A stretch of DNA of 41,702 bases from NCBI GenBank assembly GCA_903927265.1, contig CAIYMF010000120.1, positions 1 through 41,702 of the forward strand. Reading direction: 5' to 3'. The notes below the pieces were generated by a model. That model was not told the DNA's origin. It searched no databases and was given only the letters and a program-made list of their open reading frames with translations. Of this stretch, positions 39,982 through 41,702 are shown one piece after another. How positions within the stretch are numbered: position 1 is the stretch's first letter; every line of letters begins with the position of its first letter. The translations under genes were made by a program, and so were the position numbers. Origin of the DNA: an uncultured bacterium. GTDB taxonomy: Bacteria; Actinomycetota; Actinomycetes; S36-B12; CAIYMF01.

Positions 39982-41702
39982 GTGTCGCACGAGCATTTCC
40001 ACCCACTGGGTAAGCAACCGTCAGCTGCCACTATCGCCTTGCGCGCAGCACTGAACGACCAACTGCCGTTCGACGATGCGCGCGACTTCGAGGAAGCGCA
40101 CCGCGGCTTCATCGCCGCGCCCGAATACCGGCAGATCATGGCCGAGGCAGGGCACGTGGCGTGGAACATGGGCAGCTACGACTTCCTGCTTGAGGGTGAG
40201 GAATTCGACTCGATTCACCCCTCGTTGCAGCGCCAGGCGATTCTCAACATGGAGTACGGGCTGTTCGAGGTGGTGCCCGGTCACATCTACCAAGTGCGCG
40301 GCTTCGACCTCGCCAACATCTCGTTCATTCGCTCCGACACCGGGTGGATCGTCTTTGACCCGCTGACGGCGAAGGAAACCGCTGCCGCCGCACTTGCTTT
40401 CGTCAACGAACAACTCGGCGAGCGTCCCGTCGTGGCTGTCGTCTACTCGCACTCGCATGGCGATCACTTCGCCGGCGCGCACGGAGTCGTCGATGAAGCC
40501 GACGTGCGGTCGGGCAAGGTTCCTGTGATCGCACCCGTGGGTTTCCTTGAACACGCCGTTGCCGAAAACGTCTACGCGGGCAATGCGATGAACCGACGCA
40601 TGTTCTACCAGTACGGCACCCTGCTCGATCGCAGTCCGTTCGGACATGTTGATCAGGCCATCGGAAAGGGTGTCGCCTCAGGCTCGGCCGGCCTGATTCC
40701 GCCGACCATCGACATCGTCGACGACATCGAAGAACTCACCATCGACGGCGTGCGCATGGTGTTCCACAACACGCCCGGCACCGAAGCACCCGCCGAAATG
40801 AACACCTGGTTCCCTGACCTCAAGGCATTCTGGGCAGCAGAGAACATCGTCGCCACAATTCACAACATCTACACCCTTCGCGGCGCTCTCGTACGTGACG
40901 CACTCGAATGGTCGCGACAGATCAACAAGGCGCTGTACATGTTCGGAACAGAGGCCGAGGTGATGTTTGCGTCGCACTCGTGGCCTCGATGGGGCAATGA
41001 GCGCATTCAAGAAGTGATGCGCACTCAACGCGATACGTACGCGAACCTCAATAACGGTGTGTTGCACTTGGCCAACCAGGGCGTCACGATCAACGAGATT
41101 CACCGCGTGTACCAAGTTCCTCAATCGCTTCAACGCAATTGGGCCGCACGGAGTTACCACGGTTCGGTCGAGCACAACTCGCGCGCTGTGGTGAATCGCT
41201 ACTTGGGCTACTGGGATGGCAACCCCTCCACTCTCATTCCGCTTGCGCCACGCGAGTCGGGCCCGCTGTATGTCGAGATGATGGGTGGTCCTTACGCCAT
41301 CATCAATCGGGCACAGCAACTGATGGAAGCCGGCGACTACCTGCTCGCGATCGAGATTCTCAATAAACTCGTGTACGGCGAACCTGATCACGTAGCGGGT
41401 CGCGAACTCCTTGCCGACGCGTTCGAGCAAGTGGGCTACCAGCAGGAAAGCCCCAGCGTGCGCAACAGTTTCCTCGCCGCCGCACTCGAACTGCGATCAG
41501 GTATTCCCAGTGGCGTGGCGCCCAAGAGTACGGGCCCTGATCTGGTGCGCGCACTGAGCACTCTGCAGTTCCTTGATTACCTCGGCATTCGCCTCGATTC
41601 TGCGGCCGTTGCGGGCGCGCACTTCACGATGAATCTCATCACGCCTGACAACGATGAGAGGTTCGTGGTCGAGTTGAGTAACGGAACACTCACGAGCCTG
41701 CA
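39982..41702 (+). CDS. Alkyl sulfatase (SdsA1/BDS1 type, MBL fold), cut by the window edge
   Basis: At least 573 codons, open at the right edge. Starts with GTG (SHEHFHPLGKQPSAATI) with GAGAGG 7 nt upstream. The metallo-beta-lactamase zinc motif is YSHSHGDHFAG, and the family blocks NTPGTEAPAEMNTWFPDLKAFWAAENI, THNIYTLRGA-type IHNIYTLRGALVRDALEW and SHSWPRWGNE follow. The dimerisation helix domain is next, and the last residues (FTMNLITPDNDERFVVELSNG) begin the C-terminal SCP2-like domain. It hydrolyses alkyl sulfates such as detergents to alcohols and sulfate; released sulfate or sulfur could feed sulfur supply. There is no signal peptide. TAGGGT at about 39940-39945 may be its -10 box. Confidence 0.9.
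   Translation, partial: MSHEHFHPLGKQPSAATIALRAALNDQLPFDDARDFEEAHRGFIAAPEYRQIMAEAGHVAWNMGSYDFLLEGEEFDSIHPSLQRQAILNMEYGLFEVVPGHIYQVRGFDLANISFIRSDTGWIVFDPLTAKETAAAALAFVNEQLGERPVVAVVYSHSHGDHFAGAHGVVDEADVRSGKVPVIAPVGFLEHAVAENVYAGNAMNRRMFYQYGTLLDRSPFGHVDQAIGKGVASGSAGLIPPTIDIVDDIEELTIDGVRMVFHNTPGTEAPAEMNTWFPDLKAFWAAENIVATIHNIYTLRGALVRDALEWSRQINKALYMFGTEAEVMFASHSWPRWGNERIQEVMRTQRDTYANLNNGVLHLANQGVTINEIHRVYQVPQSLQRNWAARSYHGSVEHNSRAVVNRYLGYWDGNPSTLIPLAPRESGPLYVEMMGGPYAIINRAQQLMEAGDYLLAIEILNKLVYGEPDHVAGRELLADAFEQVGYQQESPSVRNSFLAAALELRSGIPSGVAPKSTGPDLVRALSTLQFLDYLGIRLDSAAVAGAHFTMNLITPDNDERFVVELSNGTLTSL

Overview
The window looks like chromosomal core and lightly accessory DNA from a GC-rich actinomycete (Actinomycetota), probably an uncultured lineage. 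The sequence-level reasons are a SAM-IV riboswitch (a class known mainly from Actinomycetales) in front of metY-metX, families typical of actinobacteria (DUF4192, DUF4031, a DUF5993-like small protein beside DsbB, acyl-ACP desaturase, ALDH7), frequent GTG starts, and many genes with a TANNNT-type -10 box only 6-7 nt before the start codon, which implies leaderless mRNAs. I saw no rRNA, tRNA, CRISPR array, insertion sequence or prophage gene. I could not compute composition or run searches; all family calls come from recognising motifs by eye.

Layout. 1-2308: methionine synthesis by direct sulfhydrylation, metY then metX (cut by the left edge), under a promoter plus SAM-IV riboswitch. 2363-4526: a DUF4192 gene divergent from a PlsC-type acyltransferase. 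4523-8549 (minus): a five-gene run of DUF445 protein, lysylphosphatidylglycerol-synthase/flippase-like membrane protein, a 92-aa orphan, a molybdopterin oxidoreductase and a four-TM cytochrome b, resembling an MsrPQ-like envelope redox pair. 8591-14195 (plus): a glyoxalase-like protein, an AI-2E-type exporter, a DUF1800/DUF1501 pair (the latter Tat-exported) and an RBBP9-like hydrolase.

14199-20972 (minus) is the most intriguing block: two tandem paralogous secreted proteins with four conserved cysteines and a near-identical 24-bp element at the same distance before both start codons, followed closely by a CHASE-PAS hybrid histidine kinase, a REC-EAL response regulator overlapping it by 8 nt, a DUF3293 protein and an acyl-ACP desaturase. 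The arrangement suggests a secreted-protein/sensor/c-di-GMP signalling unit.

21031-29670 holds a GH3-type acyl-adenylase, a VapBC toxin-antitoxin pair with an AT-rich dyad operator, an antiquitin-type aldehyde dehydrogenase, DsbB with a 52-aa small membrane protein, an ABC exporter, a BrkB/YihY protein and DUF4031. 29768-34458 holds a secreted delta-60 repeat protein with a strong terminator, a CynX-type MFS transporter, a scar made of two 5'-truncated gene remnants meeting head to head at about 33,360, and a membrane protein of unknown function. 34476-41702 is a lipid-related zone: GlpD and a TetR regulator divergent from an alkyl-DHAP-synthase-like flavoprotein, then a secreted lipase and an alkylsulfatase that runs off the right edge.
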